Shown here piece after piece: positions 27,408 through 36,662 of a stretch of 64,000 bases of DNA. How positions within the stretch are numbered: the stretch's first letter is position 1; each line of letters opens with the position of its first letter. A model generated the notes under the pieces. It was given only the letters and a program-made list of their open reading frames with translations. It was not told the origin of the DNA and did no database searches. The position numbers and the translations under genes were made by a program. The DNA comes from Flaviflexus huanghaiensis (GTDB lineage: Bacteria; Actinomycetota; Actinomycetes; Actinomycetales; Actinomycetaceae). Where the stretch lies: NCBI RefSeq assembly GCF_014118685.1, contig NZ_JACFAK010000003.1, forward strand, positions 140,725-204,724, written 5' to 3'.

Positions 27408-28628
27408 CTAGCCGTTCAGGAGCTTCTGAATTCTGCCGACGCCCTCAACAATGTCATCTTCCGACATCGCGTACGACAGTCGCAGGTAGCCCGACGGGCC
27501 GAATGCTTCACCGGGAACGACTGCGACCTCGGCTTCATCGAGGATGATCGCGGCGAGCTCGCTAGACGTGTTCGCGACGCGACCGTTAATGCTACGGCCA
27601 AGGACGCCCTCGACCGACGGGTAAACGTAGAACGCGCCCTCCGGGGTGGGGACCTCGAAGCCGTTGATCTTCCGTAGCTCAGCGACGATGAGCTTCCGGC
27701 GTCGATCGAATGCCTCGCGGAACTCGGCAACCGATGACTGGTCGCCGGTCAACGCCTCGAGGGCAGCGGCCTGACACACGTTGGCCACATTCGAGGTGAG
27801 GTGTGACTGCATGTTTGTTGCGGCCTTGATGATGTCAGCGGGACCGTACATCCAGCCGACCCGCCAACCCGTCATCGCATACGTCTTCGCGACACCGTTA
27901 AGGACGATCGTCTGATCGGCAAGTTCGGGAACCTCGGCGAGAATGTAGGAGTTCGGGACACCGTCGTACGTGAGGTGTTCGTAAATCTCGTCGGTAATGA
28001 TCCAGATGCCGTGCTCGAGAGCCCATTCCCCGATCGCCCGAGTCTGCTCCTGCGAGTAGACGGCACCTGTCGGGTTTGAGGGAGAGCAGAACAGGAAGAC
28101 CTTCGTGCGATCTGTGCGCGCCGCTTCGAGCTGCTCGACCGTCACCGTGTAACCCTGATCGGCGCCGGCGAAGACCTCAACGGGCACGCCGCCAGATAGG
28201 CGGATCGCCTCCGGGTACGTCGTCCAGTACGGGGCGGGCAGGAGAACTTCGTCGCCGTCATCGAGCAGGGCGGCGAACGCCTGGTAGACGGCCTGCTTGC
28301 CGCCGTTGGTGACGAGGATATTGTTCGGGTCGACCTCGACGCCCGAATCCTCCTTCGTCTTCTTAGCGATGGCGGCACGGAGTGCGGGCTGGCCCTTCGC
28401 GGGGGAGTAGCGGTGGTTCTTCGGATCGCGGGCGGCCACGATGGCGGCCTCGACGATATGGTCGGGTGTGGGGAAGTCTGGCTCGCCAGCGCCGAAGCCG
28501 ATGACGGGGCGTCCCTCCGCCTTGAGGGCCTTGGCTTTCGCATCGACGGCGAGGGTTGCTGATTCCTGGAGTGCGCCAAGTCGTTTCGAGACGCGGCGTG
28601 CGGGTGTTGTAGTGCTCACGATGTTCAT
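27408..28628 (-). CDS. aspC: Aspartate aminotransferase (PLP fold type I)
   Basis: 406 residues. The PLP-binding Lys is K248 in [17 protein letters not shown]184 (SNPTGAV), D213 and Y216 (TDEIYEH) contact the cofactor. [11 protein letters not shown] near 45-54 is typical of class I-beta enzymes. It interconverts aspartate/2-oxoglutarate and oxaloacetate/glutamate; prephenate or alanine activity cannot be excluded from sequence. It is divergent from tRNA-Trp/secE, as in many actinobacteria. The 200-nt intergenic region (28629-28830) should hold promoters for both directions, but I cannot place them securely. Confidence 0.9.
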   Translation of the reverse strand: MNIVSTTTPARRVSKRLGALQESATLAVDAKAKALKAEGRPVIGFGAGEPDFPTPDHIVEAAIVAARDPKNHRYSPAKGQPALRAAIAKKTKEDSGVEVDPNNILVTNGGKQAVYQAFAALLDDGDEVLLPAPYWTTYPEAIRLSGGVPVEVFAGADQGYTVTVEQLEAARTDRTKVFLFCSPSNPTGAVYSQEQTRAIGEWALEHGIWIITDEIYEHLTYDGVPNSYILAEVPELADQTIVLNGVAKTYAMTGWRVGWMYGPADIIKAATNMQSHLTSNVANVCQAAALEALTGDQSSVAEFREAFDRRRKLIVAELRKINGFEVPTPEGAFYVYPSVEGVLGRSINGRVANTSSELAAIILDEAEVAVVPGEAFGPSGYLRLSYAMSEDDIVEGVGRIQKLLNG

Positions 28629-28830
28629 CTTTCCACGTTGGTGCGATCTTTCGGGATCTGTTTCCTATAGTGGTCAGGTTGACCGGGTGCGGGGTAGGTG
28701 ACTCCCGCCACGGTGCGACCCGCTAGTTCGACTTAGGGGACGATCGGTATTAATGTTAGTCGAGGCGTGAGAACGTTCACTGGCTAATTAGTCCTTAGAT
28801 GGGCATAATAGACAAGGCTTTCTCAGTCGT

Positions 28831-28906
28831 AGGGCAGTGGCGCAATTGGTAGCGCATCGGTCTCCAAAACCGACGGTTGTGGGTTCGAGTCCCGCCTGCC
28901 CTGCCA
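28831..28906 (+). tRNA. tRNA-Trp (CCA)
   Basis: The acceptor AGGGCAG pairs with CTGCCCT. The anticodon loop CTCCAAA gives CCA. The discriminator is G and the 3' CCA is encoded (28904-28906). A CATAAT box 21 nt upstream may be its -10. It lies 54 nt before secE and is probably co-transcribed. Confidence 0.95.
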
Positions 28907-28959
28907 GAGAGGGCGGTTCTTCGGAACCGCTTTCTTTATCTATCAGGAAGGACACGCGC

Positions 28960-29211
28960 GTGAGCGACGCACCAACCACAGCCGGAGACGGCTCGCGCAC
29001 GCCCAAGGCTCAGACCAACAAGAGCCTGTGGGCGCGTATCAAGCTGTTCTTCCGCCAGATCATCGGCGAGCTCCGTAAAGTCGTTCGCCCCACCCGCAAG
29101 GAGCTGTGGAACCTGTTCGTTACGGTCCTCGTCTTCGTTGCGATCATCATGGCCATTGTCGCTCTGCTGGACGTCATGTTCGGTGAGCTGGCCTTCTTGA
29201 TCTTCGGCTAG
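28960..29211 (+). CDS. secE: Preprotein translocase subunit SecE
   Basis: 83 residues, GTG start after AGGAAGGA. A charged N-terminus of about 40 residues carries the conserved amphipathic segment FFRQIIGELRKVVRPTRKEL. One transmembrane helix follows at about 52-78. It clamps SecY in the protein-export channel. Followed 13 nt later by nusG. Confidence 0.97.
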   Translation: MSDAPTTAGDGSRTPKAQTNKSLWARIKLFFRQIIGELRKVVRPTRKELWNLFVTVLVFVAIIMAIVALLDVMFGELAFLIFG

Positions 29212-29224
29212 AAAGTAGGAAATC

Positions 29225-29980
29225 GTGTCGCAAGACGAGTCCACTCAGATGAACGAGGGTGCCGAGATCGAGCAGACGCCGACCGAGGAGACCCCGGACG
29301 TCGTCGAGGACGTGGCGGCCGACGAGGACGTTGAGGCCGCAACTCCGCGACCTGCGGAGGATCCGACCTCGCCCGAGGCCATCAGGAAGCGTCTCAAGGG
29401 CCTTCCCGGCCGCTGGTACGTGCTCCACACGTACGCCGGATATGAGAAGCGCGTCAAGCAGAACCTCGAAATCCGCATGAAGTCGATGAACATGGAGGAC
29501 TACATCTTCCAGGTGGAAGTCCCCATGGAAGAGGTCTTCGAGGTCAAGCGTGGCGAACGCAAGCTCGTCAACCGTGTCCGCATGCCCGGATATGCGCTTG
29601 TGCGCATGGACATGGAGGACGAGGCGTGGCGGACGGTCCAGGAGACCCAGGGCGTGACCGGCTTCGTCGGTAACGGTCGCGACCCGGTTCCGCTCACCGA
29701 GCCCGAAGTCATCAAGATGCTGACCCCCGTGGTCGAGCTCGAGGTCGCCAAGGAGCTCCGTGCACAGGGCAAGTCCCGCCCCGGTATCGAGCCCGCTGTT
29801 GTCACTGCCGAGTTCGAGGTCGGCGAGAACGTTATTCTCACGCTTGAGCCGTGGGTCGGCATGCCGGCCACCATCGACGCTGTCGACGCGGCCAACCAGC
29901 GCCTCACGGTGCTCATGACACTTGTCGGCCAGGAGACCCCGGTCGACCTTTCCTTCAGCCAGGTCAAGAAGGCCGACTAG
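29225..29980 (+). CDS. nusG: Transcription antitermination/elongation factor NusG
   Basis: 251 residues, GTG start. An acidic 55-residue N-terminal extension (Glu/Asp-rich, usual in actinobacteria) precedes the NGN domain ([18 protein letters not shown] to VTGFVGNG). A KOW domain lies at about 195-250 ([14 protein letters not shown]...). It binds RNA polymerase and modulates pausing and coupling with ribosomes. Between secE and rplK, as usual. Confidence 0.97.
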   Translation: MSQDESTQMNEGAEIEQTPTEETPDVVEDVAADEDVEAATPRPAEDPTSPEAIRKRLKGLPGRWYVLHTYAGYEKRVKQNLEIRMKSMNMEDYIFQVEVPMEEVFEVKRGERKLVNRVRMPGYALVRMDMEDEAWRTVQETQGVTGFVGNGRDPVPLTEPEVIKMLTPVVELEVAKELRAQGKSRPGIEPAVVTAEFEVGENVILTLEPWVGMPATIDAVDAANQRLTVLMTLVGQETPVDLSFSQVKKAD

Positions 29981-30045
29981 AAGGACACCAGGGCGGCACC
30001 CTCTGCCATTGGATGTCGCCAACTTCAAGAAAAATAAGGATCATC

Positions 30046-30474
30046 ATGCCTCCCAAGAAGAAGGTTGCTGGCCTGATCAAGCTCCAGATTCAGGCTGGCG
30101 CTGCGACCCCGGCCCCGCCCATTGGCCCGGCCCTCGGTCAGCACGGCGTCAACATCATGGAGTTCTGCAAGGCCTACAACGCCGCGACAGAGTCCCAGCG
30201 TGGGAATGTCATCCCCGTTGAGATCACCGTGTACGAGGATCGCTCGTTCACGTTCATCACGAAGACCCCGCCCGCAGCCGAGCTCATCAAGAAGGCCGCC
30301 GGTGTGAAGAAGGCGTCTGCTACCCCGCACACCGTCAAGGTCGGCAAGCTCAGCAAGGACCAGGTTCGCGAAATCGCCCAGACCAAGATGCCTGACCTCA
30401 ACGCCAACGACATCGAGGCCGCCGAGGCCATCATCGCTGGCACCGCCCGTTCGATGGGCATCACTGTCGAGTAA
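30046..30474 (+). CDS. rplK: 50S ribosomal protein L11
   Basis: 142 residues beginning [18 protein letters not shown]. The conserved [25 protein letters not shown] block lies near 21-45. It binds the GTPase-associated centre of 23S rRNA together with the L10/L12 stalk. The ATG at 30046 follows TAAGGAT. The 91-nt spacer to rplA holds a GCCGCC/GGCGGC hairpin (30496-30509). Confidence 0.98.
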   Translation: MPPKKKVAGLIKLQIQAGAATPAPPIGPALGQHGVNIMEFCKAYNAATESQRGNVIPVEITVYEDRSFTFITKTPPAAELIKKAAGVKKASATPHTVKVGKLSKDQVREIAQTKMPDLNANDIEAAEAIIAGTARSMGITVE

Positions 30475-30565
30475 TCTCGGCACCTCACTGTAAACGCCGC
30501 CCCGGCGGCATGTGGAAGGGCCTGCGCAGGTCCGTCAACCACAACTGCTAAGGAGAAAAGCAGAA

Positions 30566-31273
30566 ATGGCAAAGCGCTCAAAGAACTACAGGAAGTCGGC
30601 GGAGAAGATCCACGCTGGCGAAGTCTACGCCCCTCGGAAGGCGATGGAGCTGGCGAAGGAGACGTCGACCGTCAAGTTCGACGCGACCGTTGAGGTCATG
30701 TTCCGTCTCGGTGTTGATCCCCGCAAGGCCGACCAGATGGTCCGCGGCACGGTCAACCTGCCCCACGGCACCGGCAAGACTGCTCGCGTCATCGTCTTCG
30801 CGACCGGTGACCGCGCTCAGCAGGCGATCGACGCTGGCGCTGACGAGGTCGGCGGCGACGAGCTCATCGAGAAGGTCGCTGGCGGCTGGACCGACTTCGA
30901 TGCGGCTGTCGCAACCCCGGACCTCATGGGCAAGGTCGGCCGGCTTGGCCGTGTCCTCGGCCCCCGTGGTCTCATGCCCAACCCGAAGACCGGTACGGTG
31001 ACGATGGACGTCGCGAAGGCCGTCTCCGACATCAAGGGTGGCCGCATCGAGTTCCGCGTTGACAAGCACGGCAACCTCGGTTTCATCGTCGGCAAGACCT
31101 CGTTCTCGGTCGAGCAACTCGTCGAGAACTACGCCGCGGCGCAGGAGGAGATCCTCCGCCTCAAGCCGTCCGCCTCGAAGGGCCGCTACATCACGAAGGC
31201 CACGGTCTCGACAACGATGGGCCCGGGCATCCCGCTCGACGCCTCGAAGACTCGCGACCTGCTCGAGGACTGA
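30566..31273 (+). CDS. rplA: 50S ribosomal protein L1
   Basis: 235 residues with the L1 signature [20 protein letters not shown] near 130-150. It forms the L1 stalk that guides exit of deacylated tRNA, and in many bacteria represses its own operon by binding mRNA. A strong ribosome binding site (AAGGAGA) precedes the ATG. Confidence 0.98.
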   Translation: MAKRSKNYRKSAEKIHAGEVYAPRKAMELAKETSTVKFDATVEVMFRLGVDPRKADQMVRGTVNLPHGTGKTARVIVFATGDRAQQAIDAGADEVGGDELIEKVAGGWTDFDAAVATPDLMGKVGRLGRVLGPRGLMPNPKTGTVTMDVAKAVSDIKGGRIEFRVDKHGNLGFIVGKTSFSVEQLVENYAAAQEEILRLKPSASKGRYITKATVSTTMGPGIPLDASKTRDLLED

Positions 31274-31296
31274 CCCTGTACAGCCCAACGGCTCCC

Positions 31297-31320
31297 GCCC
31301 CCGACCATCCGGTCGGGGGC
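31297..31320 (+). terminator. Hairpin after rplA
   Basis: Perfect 10-bp stem GCCCCCGACC/GGTCGGGGGC with an ATCC loop, 24 nt after the rplA stop. The following GCCCGTTTGG has no strong T-run, so termination may be partial. Confidence 0.6.
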
Positions 31321-31326
31321 GCCCGT

Positions 31327-32640
31327 TTGGACTGGGCAGTTGCGCTCATCCTGGCGCTCGCCTCGCTCGTCTGGTCGGCCATCGCCATCTCCTCGTCGCC
31401 GGGCCTTTCTCGCTACGACGAGTGGACGTACATCGATTATGCGTTTCGCATTTCCCAAGGCGAGATCCCTACCCAGGGCGACGAGCTCGCGGAGTTTGCG
31501 AGGCAGGCGTGGAGTTGCCGGGGCATGGAGGGGGACATCCGGGGCGTCATCCCACCCCCGTGTAACGAGGCGGGCGACCGGCCCGCGGAGGACTGGCCGT
31601 TTGAGGGCGAGAACTACAACGCCTTCCACCCGCCCCTCTACTTCGCTTTTGCGGGACTGATCGGGCAGGCCTTCGACGACGCGGGCGCCGACTTCACCGA
31701 TGGAGCTCGCACCGCGTCCGCCATCCTCGCAACGGCGGGCGCCGCCGCACTGTACCTCGCTGTGCGCCAGTGGGGAGTGGGGCGGCGGAACTCGGCCGGG
31801 GCGACGCTCGTCGCGATGAGCGCCCCAGCGCTCGCTCAATCAGCCGCGATCGTCCACAATGACGCGATCAGCATGCTTGCAGGAGCAGCCGCTGTCTGGA
31901 TCGCTACGAGGATATTTAAGGACGGCAGGTTCGGATGGTTATTGCCGCTCATCATCACAGCCCTCATCTCGTCGACGAGAACGATGTCGGTCGTCGCGAT
32001 CCTCGCGGTTGGCGTCCTCGCCTTTGCCATTGCGCTTCGAGGAGACGAGCGCTGGAGGCGGGTCAAGCCTTCGCTCGCCATCGCTGCCGGCACCATGGTG
32101 CCGTACGTGCTGTGGACAGCGTTTCAGAACTCTCGTCGGCCGGAGGACTACGTCCCCGCGATCACCGGACTGTCGACCGAGCCGTTCGATGCCGGGTCAG
32201 TGCCGACCGTGCTCAACTCGATCATCGGGGGTGGGGCGCCCTGGGGGCTGACTTCGCCGGCGGGGGACTGGTATCTCCACCCCGATCTGGACTCTGGACT
32301 GCTGACGGTCTGGAGCTGGGTCCTCTACGCGGTCTTCCTCATCCTGCTTCCCGTCGCCTTCTACATCGCGATGACGAGCCAAAGCCCCATCCGGCACCTC
32401 GCCATCCTCGTTCTCGTCCTACCTGCCTTCACCGCCCTTATCGTCCAGGCTCGCGAAATCCTGTCCAATGACGCGCACTTCCGGGCGATCTCCGGCAGGT
32501 ACTCCATCACCGCAGTTCCGCTGTACGCGGCCTTCCTTGGGGTCCTGTTCGAGCGCCACGGTGAGACGCTCCGTAGCTGGCTACTGCTCGGCGTCGGCAC
32601 AGCGGGATTCTCTGCACTCCTGCTGTCCCCCTTCGTCTGA
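31327..32640 (+). CDS. Polytopic membrane protein, GT-C/DUF2142-like
   Basis: 437 residues with about ten hydrophobic helices. A large first loop holds the acidic pair in SRYDEWTYIDYAFRISQG. HPPLYFAFAGL and the late SGRYSITAVPLYAAF segment resemble GT-C glycosyltransferase or DUF2142 proteins, which use polyprenyl-phosphate sugars. The assignment is at fold level only. The TTG start at 31327 is uncertain: it lies only 7 nt after the rplA hairpin and has no ribosome binding site. It begins the block inserted between rplA and rplJ. Confidence 0.6.
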   Translation: MDWAVALILALASLVWSAIAISSSPGLSRYDEWTYIDYAFRISQGEIPTQGDELAEFARQAWSCRGMEGDIRGVIPPPCNEAGDRPAEDWPFEGENYNAFHPPLYFAFAGLIGQAFDDAGADFTDGARTASAILATAGAAALYLAVRQWGVGRRNSAGATLVAMSAPALAQSAAIVHNDAISMLAGAAAVWIATRIFKDGRFGWLLPLIITALISSTRTMSVVAILAVGVLAFAIALRGDERWRRVKPSLAIAAGTMVPYVLWTAFQNSRRPEDYVPAITGLSTEPFDAGSVPTVLNSIIGGGAPWGLTSPAGDWYLHPDLDSGLLTVWSWVLYAVFLILLPVAFYIAMTSQSPIRHLAILVLVLPAFTALIVQAREILSNDAHFRAISGRYSITAVPLYAAFLGVLFERHGETLRSWLLLGVGTAGFSALLLSPFV

Positions 32641-32691
32641 ACTCCTCTGGCCGCGCACCATCCGCGCGCGGGCAGGGAAGCCCTCGTGCCG

Positions 32692-33441
32692 TCAGCTGTG
32701 GGGACTGCTCGCGAGAGGGAGCCGGTCGAAAGCCCGAGTAGCCGCCACTCCCATGAGGGCAATGAGAGGCACCGCAGTCAGTGCCGCCCACCCCCAGGTT
32801 TCCCCGCCCTCGAGAGAAAAGAGGCCGGCTGGCGAGTAGTCGCGGACACCGGGAACTGCAGAGAGCAGTGCGAGGGCGAAATAGACGCCGAGCCCGACTC
32901 CCGCGGCCCCAGCCATCGATCCCCGCAACGCCGCCCCCAGGGCAGCGGCGGCGATGAGGACCGCCATGAGAACGAGCCAGCGCAGCGCCATCGCCATCGG
33001 CGTGCCGAGCTCGCCCTCACCGAACAGGATCGCTGTCATGACGCTGTTGCCAAGGGCGCCGATGATGACCGCCACTGCGGTGATGAGAGCATTCGCGACC
33101 GCCGGGGCGAGAAGCAGGGCGCTTCTCGGCACCGGACGGGCGAGGAGGAGGGCGGCGCTACCGCTCGACAGCGGCTGGGCGATCGAGTAGGCGGCGACCA
33201 TGACGGTGAGCAGGGGGATGACCTGGGAGAGGTCGCTTGCCCACTGGGCATACGCGTTCACCGACGTCGGATCGCCCCCGAGGATCTCGAGGCCGCCCCC
33301 CACAAGAGAGATGATCTGCGGCATGAGCTTCGTGATGACCGGGCCGATGAGGGCGAGGAAGATGACGACACCCGCGAGGACCGGGGCGCGCCAGGTGCGG
33401 AGCATGCCGCGCAGTTCGTGGCGGATGAGAATCCGGAACAT
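32692..33441 (-). CDS. ABC transporter permease
   Basis: 249 residues with six hydrophobic helices of ABC-2 type, starting MFRILIRHELRGMLRTWRAPVLAGVV. The ATG shares one base with the stop of the upstream ATPase gene (TAATG), so the two are coupled. It probably forms a homodimeric exporter with that ATPase. The substrate is unknown; PadR-regulated exporters of this type often handle antimicrobial compounds or lipids. Confidence 0.85.
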   Translation of the reverse strand: MFRILIRHELRGMLRTWRAPVLAGVVIFLALIGPVITKLMPQIISLVGGGLEILGGDPTSVNAYAQWASDLSQVIPLLTVMVAAYSIAQPLSSGSAALLLARPVPRSALLLAPAVANALITAVAVIIGALGNSVMTAILFGEGELGTPMAMALRWLVLMAVLIAAAALGAALRGSMAGAAGVGLGVYFALALLSAVPGVRDYSPAGLFSLEGGETWGWAALTAVPLIALMGVAATRAFDRLPLASSPHS

Positions 33442-34352
33442 TATCGGGCGCCTCCTGTTAGGTCGAGGAAGATATCGGCAAGACCGCGGGGATTGAGCGA
33501 GTGGAGGGCCGCCCCGGTCGCCGCGATGATCCCCGGTAACTCCCGCTGGGCAGTCTCGAGGTCGGTGACCCTCATACCGAGCGTCTCGCGAGGACCGTTC
33601 CCCGCCCGGTTGATGCTGCGAACCCACGGCAATGCTCGCAGGTCATCGACGAGCCGGTCGATGGGGCCCGAGACATCGAGGGACAGCCCTTGCCCCTCAC
33701 GGACAAGGTCGTCCATCGACGACTGGCGCACGAGCCGGCCCTCGTTGATGATGATCGCGGAATCGCAGACTCGCTCCGCCTCGTCGAGGGAGTGGGTCGA
33801 GTAGAGCACGGTTGCTCGGCCGCGCAGGGAGCGGACGAGGTCGTGGAAGAGTCGCTGCCCCGCCGGATCGAGGGCCGAGGTCGGCTCATCGAGGATGAGG
33901 AGGCGGGGCGAGCCGACGAGGGACTGCGCGAGCCCGAGACGCTGCTTCATGCCTCGGGAGAACATGCGCACCGGCCGCCTGTTGTCTTCGAGTCCCACGG
34001 CTCGCAGGAGCGGCTCAATGACCGACGTGCTGTCGATCCTCGAGAGGCTCAATGCGAGCTCGAGCACCTCATCGGCTCTCATCCACCCCGGGAACGACGG
34101 CACGTCGGGCAGGTAGCCGATGTGGCGGCGGGCGGCGATGCTACCCGCCGGGTCACCATAGATATCGGCAGTTCCCGCGTCGGCCCCGATGAGGCCGAGG
34201 AGAATGCTGATAAGGGTGGTTTTGCCTGCCCCGTTCGGACCGACGAGGGCGCAGGCAACCCCATCCTCCAGCGCGACAGTCAGATCGTCGAGTGCCCTCT
34301 TGTCGCCGTAGAGCTTTGTCAGCCCGGCCACGGCCAGCGCGCGCTCAGCCAT
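33441..34352 (-). CDS. ABC transporter ATP-binding protein
   Basis: 303 residues. Walker A GPNGAGKTT lies near 37-45, the signature region is RGMKQRLGLAQSL and Walker B LLILDEPTSALDP. The H-loop is in YSTHSLDEAERV. The C-terminal 85 residues form a DUF4162-like extension usual in drug or natural-product exporters. The start at 34352 overlaps the PLDc_N gene by 8 nt. It is the second-last gene of the PadR operon. Confidence 0.92.
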   Translation of the reverse strand: MAERALAVAGLTKLYGDKRALDDLTVALEDGVACALVGPNGAGKTTLISILLGLIGADAGTADIYGDPAGSIAARRHIGYLPDVPSFPGWMRADEVLELALSLSRIDSTSVIEPLLRAVGLEDNRRPVRMFSRGMKQRLGLAQSLVGSPRLLILDEPTSALDPAGQRLFHDLVRSLRGRATVLYSTHSLDEAERVCDSAIIINEGRLVRQSSMDDLVREGQGLSLDVSGPIDRLVDDLRALPWVRSINRAGNGPRETLGMRVTDLETAQRELPGIIAATGAALHSLNPRGLADIFLDLTGGAR

Positions 34353-34638
34353 AGAGCGTGTCGATGATGCCGTCATCGCCGGGCGTCGAAGACTGGCGCT
34401 GAGGAGACTCCTCCGCCATCCTCCGCTCCCGTCGGCGGAGAATGAAGAAAGTGAGCGGGCCAACGAACTGGACGAGACAGACGAGGAACCACACGACGCG
34501 GGGGAGTCCGCCGGGCAGATGCTCGCGGTCCGTGCGAGAGACGGCGATGATACCCGCGACCATGAGGCTGAGCGACACCGCAGCGAGGATGCCGAGCGCG
34601 ATAAGAGCGGGAGTGGACAGGTCAGCGAGCTCAGCCAT
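34345..34638 (-). CDS. PLDc_N-domain small membrane protein
   Basis: 97 residues with two transmembrane helices (about 10-32 and 44-64). The second carries the PLDc_N signature (LPRVVWFLVCLVQFVGPLTFF, then RRRE). This module occurs alone beside ABC transporters in actinobacteria and Firmicutes and its role is unknown. It overlaps both neighbours by 8 nt. Confidence 0.75.
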   Translation of the reverse strand: MAELADLSTPALIALGILAAVSLSLMVAGIIAVSRTDREHLPGGLPRVVWFLVCLVQFVGPLTFFILRRRERRMAEESPQRQSSTPGDDGIIDTLYG

Positions 34639-35398
34639 GGAGACCGGCCTCCTTCCAGGCGGCCCGCAGACCCGCGCGGACGGGGATGAGGCCAGCGGCC
34701 AGGCCCGCCGCGGCGGGACCGACGATGAGGGAAGCGATGCCGGCAAGTGGTTGTGGACGATTGCCGAGACTCGTCGACCGAAGGGCGAGGACCGAGACTC
34801 CGGCGCCGAGGAAGGCGAGCGAGGAGGCGTGGACGCCCCGGGCGAGCTGGTCTCCGCGATCTCTCGCACGTGCCGCCCATGCGGCGGCTCCGGCCGAGAT
34901 GACGATCCCCGGCGCGAGCGCACCGAAGCGGCCCGAGAAGCGGTTCGGTCGGAAGGCGATATCCCAGCCGCTCGGCAGGCGGCCATCGGAGCGCACCGCT
35001 GCGGCGGTGCTCACGGCGATGGTGAGGGCCGCCCCCGCGAGAGGAAGCGCCCGCGTCACCTCCATGGCTCGCTCGGGCACGGCGCTGAGAACGTCGCCGT
35101 CGAGATCATCCGGCCTCATCCAGCCGAGCTTGACGGCGACCGCGGCAAGATTGACGTCCCACCCCCAGCCAATAACCCGCCGGACGAAGATGCTTGGGTT
35201 CGCCGGATCCCACACACGCCCGTACGAGACCGGCTGGGCAGAGTCGCTGTCCAACACCATCTCCGCATATTCGGCAGGGTCTCCCAGATCCTCGGGGTCG
35301 ACACCGCTGTCGAGAAGATCGAGCAGGTCGGCGAGAGCTTGAGGATTGCGACCGCGCAGATGTTCGCGCACTGCACTGTAGAAGTTGTCGGATGTCAT
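34631..35398 (-). CDS. DUF5808-like membrane protein
   Basis: 255 residues. The N-terminal 110 are soluble and include the segment WDPANPSIFVRRVIGWGWDVNLA, resembling DUF5808. The rest holds about four hydrophobic helices rich in Ala and Gly. The start overlaps the padR stop (ATGA). The function is unknown; membership in an ABC exporter operon suggests an accessory role. The family assignment is tentative. Confidence 0.6.
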   Translation of the reverse strand: MTSDNFYSAVREHLRGRNPQALADLLDLLDSGVDPEDLGDPAEYAEMVLDSDSAQPVSYGRVWDPANPSIFVRRVIGWGWDVNLAAVAVKLGWMRPDDLDGDVLSAVPERAMEVTRALPLAGAALTIAVSTAAAVRSDGRLPSGWDIAFRPNRFSGRFGALAPGIVISAGAAAWAARARDRGDQLARGVHASSLAFLGAGVSVLALRSTSLGNRPQPLAGIASLIVGPAAAGLAAGLIPVRAGLRAAWKEAGLHG

Positions 35399-35724
35399 GC
35401 TGTTCCCTCCATCAATTCATCCATGGACGACACGAGGCTTCGCCACGTGTCGCGCTGGTCCGAGAGTTGTGCTGTGCCAGCACGTGTTAGCCGGTAGTAC
35501 TTGCGGGGAGGTCCGCTGGGCGACTCCTCCCAAAACGTATCGACGTAACCGGCCGTGCCAAGCCTGGTGAGAAGCGGATAGACCGTTCCCGGGCCTGCCT
35601 CAAGCCCGTCGCGACGCGCCAGATCATCGACGACTTCGCCGCCATATTTCTCGCCGTGTCCGAGCAGCGCGAGGATTGCGAGCTCGAGCACCCCGCGTCG
35701 GAGCTGAGAGACCTTCTTCGCCAT
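35395..35724 (-). CDS. PadR-family transcriptional regulator
   Basis: 109 residues. A winged helix-turn-helix begins LRRGVLELAILALLGHGEKYG. VYPLLTRLGTAGYVDTFWEE and the wing GPPRKYYRLT follow, all characteristic of PadR. The short C-terminus places it in subfamily 2. It is the first gene of the operon with the ABC exporter and probably represses its own promoter until a ligand is bound. The ATG has a GAAGGAGAG ribosome binding site. Confidence 0.92.
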   Translation of the reverse strand: MAKKVSQLRRGVLELAILALLGHGEKYGGEVVDDLARRDGLEAGPGTVYPLLTRLGTAGYVDTFWEESPSGPPRKYYRLTRAGTAQLSDQRDTWRSLVSSMDELMEGTA

Positions 35725-35738
35725 GAGTCCTCTCCTTC

Positions 35739-35769
35739 ACCTAGTACCTTGTTATGCATAGTAGTAGGT
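35739..35769. promoter_or_regulatory. Imperfect palindrome upstream of padR (operator candidate)
   Basis: ACCTAGTAC and GTAGTAGGT form 9-nt arms with one mismatch, separated by 13 nt. They flank an AT-rich centre that probably contains the -10. The first arm lies 15 nt upstream of the padR start codon. Confidence 0.45.
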
Positions 35770-35935
35770 GGAGAATAGTCTGTCCAGAGGAGGCGCGACC
35801 TTTCGAGGAAGTCGATCGATGTGGGGGCGCATAAAGTTGTTCGGTGTCGAGCGTCCGGCGCCTCGCGTGACTTCGTGAGTTGTCCCGCACACTTCTCATC
35901 CTCTGCTTGGCAGCGCGCTAGCGATCTCGTAGTCT

Positions 35936-36048
35936 GGAGGATGCCGAAGACCGCCGGTCACCCGTGAGCCAGACGGGGTGAAATTCGAGAGAAGCCAGCG
36001 CAGGTGAGTATAGAGCTTTCAAGCCCCGTGCCGCCTGCACGGGGTTTT
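35936..36048 (+). ncRNA. L10 ribosomal protein leader with attenuator-like hairpin
   Basis: The region upstream of rplJ carries the conserved actinobacterial L10-leader elements: GCCGAAGACCGCCGGTCA near 35943 and AGCCAGCGCAGGTGA near 35992. This RNA binds L10(L12)4 for feedback control of rplJ-rplL. It ends in a perfect 8-bp hairpin, CCCCGTGC/GCACGGGG (36024-36044), followed by TTTT, which looks like a transcription attenuator. The stretch 35770-35935 before it shows no gene. Confidence 0.75.
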
Positions 36049-36089
36049 GTCGTTTCGTGGCTAGGCGGCAATAAGTGGAAGGAGGCCCT

Positions 36090-36611
36090 ATGGCAAGGCC
36101 GAATAAGAGCGAAGCAATCGCTGAACTTGTGGACCTGTTCCGCGAGTCGAGCGGCGCTCTTCTGACCGAGTACCGCGGTCTCACCGTTGAGCAGCTGAAG
36201 GATCTTCGCCGCGCAATGGGTGACAACGCCGAGTACAAGGTTGCGAAGAACACTCTTGCGAAGATTGCCGCGAAGGAAGCCGGCGTTGAAGGACTTGACG
36301 ATGAACTCGTCGGCCCCACCGCTATCGCTTTCGTCAAGGGCGATGTTGCCACCGTGGCAAAGTCGCTCCGCGACTTCGCCAAGGGCAATGACAAGCTGAT
36401 CATCAAGTCCGGTGTCCTCGAAGGGGCTCTCATGCCCGCCGAAGATGTCGCGAAGCTTGCGGATCTCGAGTCGCGCGAAGTTCTGCTCGCCAAGGCGGCG
36501 GGTGCCCTCAAGGCATCCCTGTTCAAGGCTGCTTACGTTCTCCAGGCGCCGGTCACCAAGACCGTGCGCACCGTCGATGCCCTGCGCGAGAAGCAGGAAA
36601 ACGCTGCCTGA
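36090..36611 (+). CDS. rplJ: 50S ribosomal protein L10
   Basis: 173 residues beginning MARPNKSEAIAEL, with the rRNA-binding N-terminal domain (EYRGLTVEQLKDLRRAM...YKVAKNTLAKIA) and the C-terminal helix that binds L7/L12 dimers. The start at 36090 has a GGAGG ribosome binding site; the in-frame codon at 36075 is too far upstream. It forms the base of the ribosomal stalk. Regulated by the upstream leader. Confidence 0.97.
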   Translation: MARPNKSEAIAELVDLFRESSGALLTEYRGLTVEQLKDLRRAMGDNAEYKVAKNTLAKIAAKEAGVEGLDDELVGPTAIAFVKGDVATVAKSLRDFAKGNDKLIIKSGVLEGALMPAEDVAKLADLESREVLLAKAAGALKASLFKAAYVLQAPVTKTVRTVDALREKQENAA

Positions 36612-36662
36612 GGGCGGCACTAGTAAATTCTGCTCGCGTAGCAGTAAGGAAGGATGCCAACC

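Noticed and set aside
34442..35497. A 351-codon plus-strand frame through the PadR/ABC operon
   Set aside because: Opposite five overlapping genes with recognisable domains; no domain of its own.
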